A DNA stretch of 8,331 nucleotides from assembly GCA_029932545.1 (NCBI GenBank), contig JAOZPW010000022.1, forward strand, positions 9,745 to 18,075, written 5' to 3'. Positions 7,244 through 8,331 of the stretch are shown piece after piece (position 1 is the first letter of the stretch; every line of letters starts with the position of its first letter). This stretch comes from Thermoanaerobaculales bacterium. Lineage in GTDB: Bacteria; Acidobacteriota; Thermoanaerobaculia; Thermoanaerobaculales; Sulfomarinibacteraceae. The notes under the pieces are model-generated. The model saw nothing but the letters and a program-made list of their open reading frames with translations, had not been told where the DNA came from and ran no database searches. The translations under genes and the position numbers were made by a program.

Positions 7244-8317
7244 ATGCTGCACGTCGTCATCATGGCGGGAGGTTCGGGAACCCGGTTCTGGCCCGCGTCC
7301 AGGAAGAAACGCCCCAAACAGTTTCTGCAATTGGCCTCTGACCGGCCTCTTTTGAGGTTGACATACGAAAGACTGACGCCCATGGTTCCTCCCGAAAGAA
7401 TCTGGGTGGTGACGGCCTCCTCGACGGTTGAACTCACGCGGGAGATCCTGCCGGAAATGCCGGCGGAGAACGTCCTGGGGGAACCGGTGGGCCGGGACAC
7501 TGCGGCATGCGTCGGATTTGCTGCCGAGGTGCTCCGCAGCTGTGACCCGGACGCCGTGTGTCTGGTACTGCCCGCGGACCACGTGATCAAGGATGAAGAT
7601 GAATTCAGACGGGCCATGAGTGCCGGTGTACGCCAAGTGGAAGAGCGTGGTGGCCTGTTGACCTTCGGGCTGAAGCCCACCGGTCCCGAAACCGGCTTCG
7701 GCTACCTCCAGGTTGGCGATGTGAACCGGACGATCGACGATTATCACATTCATTCATTGAGTCGTTTTGTCGAAAAGCCGGACGTCGCTACGGCTCAAGA
7801 TTACCTTGATCAGGGGGATTTCCTCTGGAACTCCGGCATGTTCGCCTGGAAAGCTGAGGATCTCCTGGCCGAGATCGACCGCCAGCTTCCGTTGCTTGCC
7901 CAGGGTCTGCGCCGCATCGGTAACGCCCAGGGCACGGGAGACCAGGCAAAGGTCCTGGCCGAGGTCTATCCGCACCTTCCCAGGATCTCAGTCGACTTCG
8001 GCATCATGGAGGGTGCTGCCCTGCGCTGGACCGTACCGGTCTCGTTTCGATGGTCCGATGTCGGGTCCTGGCCGGCGCTACGAGAAGTTCTCCCTTCAGA
8101 TAATGCCGGAAATATCAGCCGAGGCCGAACCGTCATTCTTGATGCTAATCGCAACGTCATCGTCAGCGAAGGTCCGGTCATTTCGCTGATCGGAGTCGAG
8201 GATCTGGTCGTTGTGGCGACGCCCGATGCCGTGATGGTCGTTCCCGTCGATCAGGCCCAGAAGGTCAAGGCTGTTGTGGAAGAACTGGAAAACCGAGGCT
8301 GGGACGACGTGTTGTAG
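7244..8317 (+). CDS. manC: Mannose-1-phosphate guanylyltransferase (single-domain)
   Basis: The enzyme makes GDP-mannose from mannose-1-phosphate and GTP in the cytoplasm, feeding mannosylated surface polysaccharide, LPS or glycoprotein synthesis and GDP-fucose/GDP-rhamnose pathways. In 357 residues it shows the nucleotidyltransferase signature AGGSGTRFWP with RPKQF (residues 8-27), PADHVI (110-115), TGFGY (150-154), FVEKPD (175-180) and WNSGMF (195-200); this combination identifies the GDP-mannose branch of the sugar-phosphate nucleotidyltransferases. It ends without a cupin isomerase domain, so it is the short monofunctional type and not the roughly 480-residue bifunctional PMI-GMP form. 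The start at 7244 has GGAGGT just upstream; an in-frame ATG at 7220 lies inside the predicted -10 element and has no ribosome binding site, so I reject it. It is divergent from the two large genes. The reaction is well supported; the glycan it serves cannot be told from here. Confidence 0.95.
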   Translation: MLHVVIMAGGSGTRFWPASRKKRPKQFLQLASDRPLLRLTYERLTPMVPPERIWVVTASSTVELTREILPEMPAENVLGEPVGRDTAACVGFAAEVLRSCDPDAVCLVLPADHVIKDEDEFRRAMSAGVRQVEERGGLLTFGLKPTGPETGFGYLQVGDVNRTIDDYHIHSLSRFVEKPDVATAQDYLDQGDFLWNSGMFAWKAEDLLAEIDRQLPLLAQGLRRIGNAQGTGDQAKVLAEVYPHLPRISVDFGIMEGAALRWTVPVSFRWSDVGSWPALREVLPSDNAGNISRGRTVILDANRNVIVSEGPVISLIGVEDLVVVATPDAVMVVPVDQAQKVKAVVEELENRGWDDVL

Positions 8318-8318
8318 G

Positions 8319-8331
8319 GGCACGGCGTGCC
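8319..8331 (+). other. Small inverted repeat just after the guanylyltransferase stop (possible terminator stem)
   Basis: GGCAC (8319-8323) and GTGCC (8327-8331) are perfect complementary arms around a GGC loop, one base after the TAG. The window ends at the last base of the repeat, so whether a longer stem or a T-tract follows cannot be seen. Five base pairs alone is weak evidence for a terminator. Confidence 0.25.

Noticed and set aside
7154..7753. Minus-strand open frame of 199 codons over the guanylyltransferase and the repeat
   Set aside because: It is antisense to a gene with textbook family motifs and runs into the heptamer array at its end; it is a shadow frame.

Overview
The window is a GC-rich (roughly 60% by eye), densely coding stretch of bacterial chromosome. 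The proteins carry Gram-negative-style export signals and belong to periplasmic-type families: DUF3857, transglutaminase-like and TPR. I cannot place the organism precisely. An environmental Gram-negative phylum such as Acidobacteriota, Myxococcota, Krumholzibacteriota or a relative is a guess from the gene type and the intergenic heptamer repeat, not from a marker gene. No rRNA, tRNA, CRISPR array, insertion sequence or phage gene is visible.

Layout. Bases 1-7042 are occupied by two very large minus-strand genes read right to left. The upstream one (3461-7042, 1193 aa from the preferred start) is a secreted TPR / DUF3857 / transglutaminase-like protein with an intact Cys-His-Asp triad. Its stop overlaps the start of the second gene in an ATGA junction at 3461-3464. 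That second gene is open without a stop from 3464 to the left edge (at least 1154 codons), so it is easily missed by a caller that demands a stop codon. It has the same architecture and is evidently a diverged tandem paralogue, but its transglutaminase core has lost the catalytic Cys (now Gly) and His (now Leu). The pair therefore looks like an enzyme plus a coupled pseudoenzyme, both exported.

Bases 7043-7243 are a divergent intergenic region. It holds a 98-bp degenerate array of heptamers in unbroken 7-base phase (7078-7175). The G-rich end of the array is telomere-like and is a strong G-quadruplex candidate on the minus strand. The array sits between a putative extended -10 promoter for the minus-strand genes and a -10 element for the plus-strand gene.

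Bases 7244-8317 (plus strand) encode a complete single-domain mannose-1-phosphate guanylyltransferase, which makes GDP-mannose for surface glycans or glycoconjugates. A small perfect inverted repeat follows its stop at the window edge.

How they work together: the two minus-strand proteins are almost certainly co-expressed and probably act together outside the cytoplasmic membrane; their substrate is unknown. The GDP-mannose enzyme is divergent, and a functional link to the pair is only a possibility.
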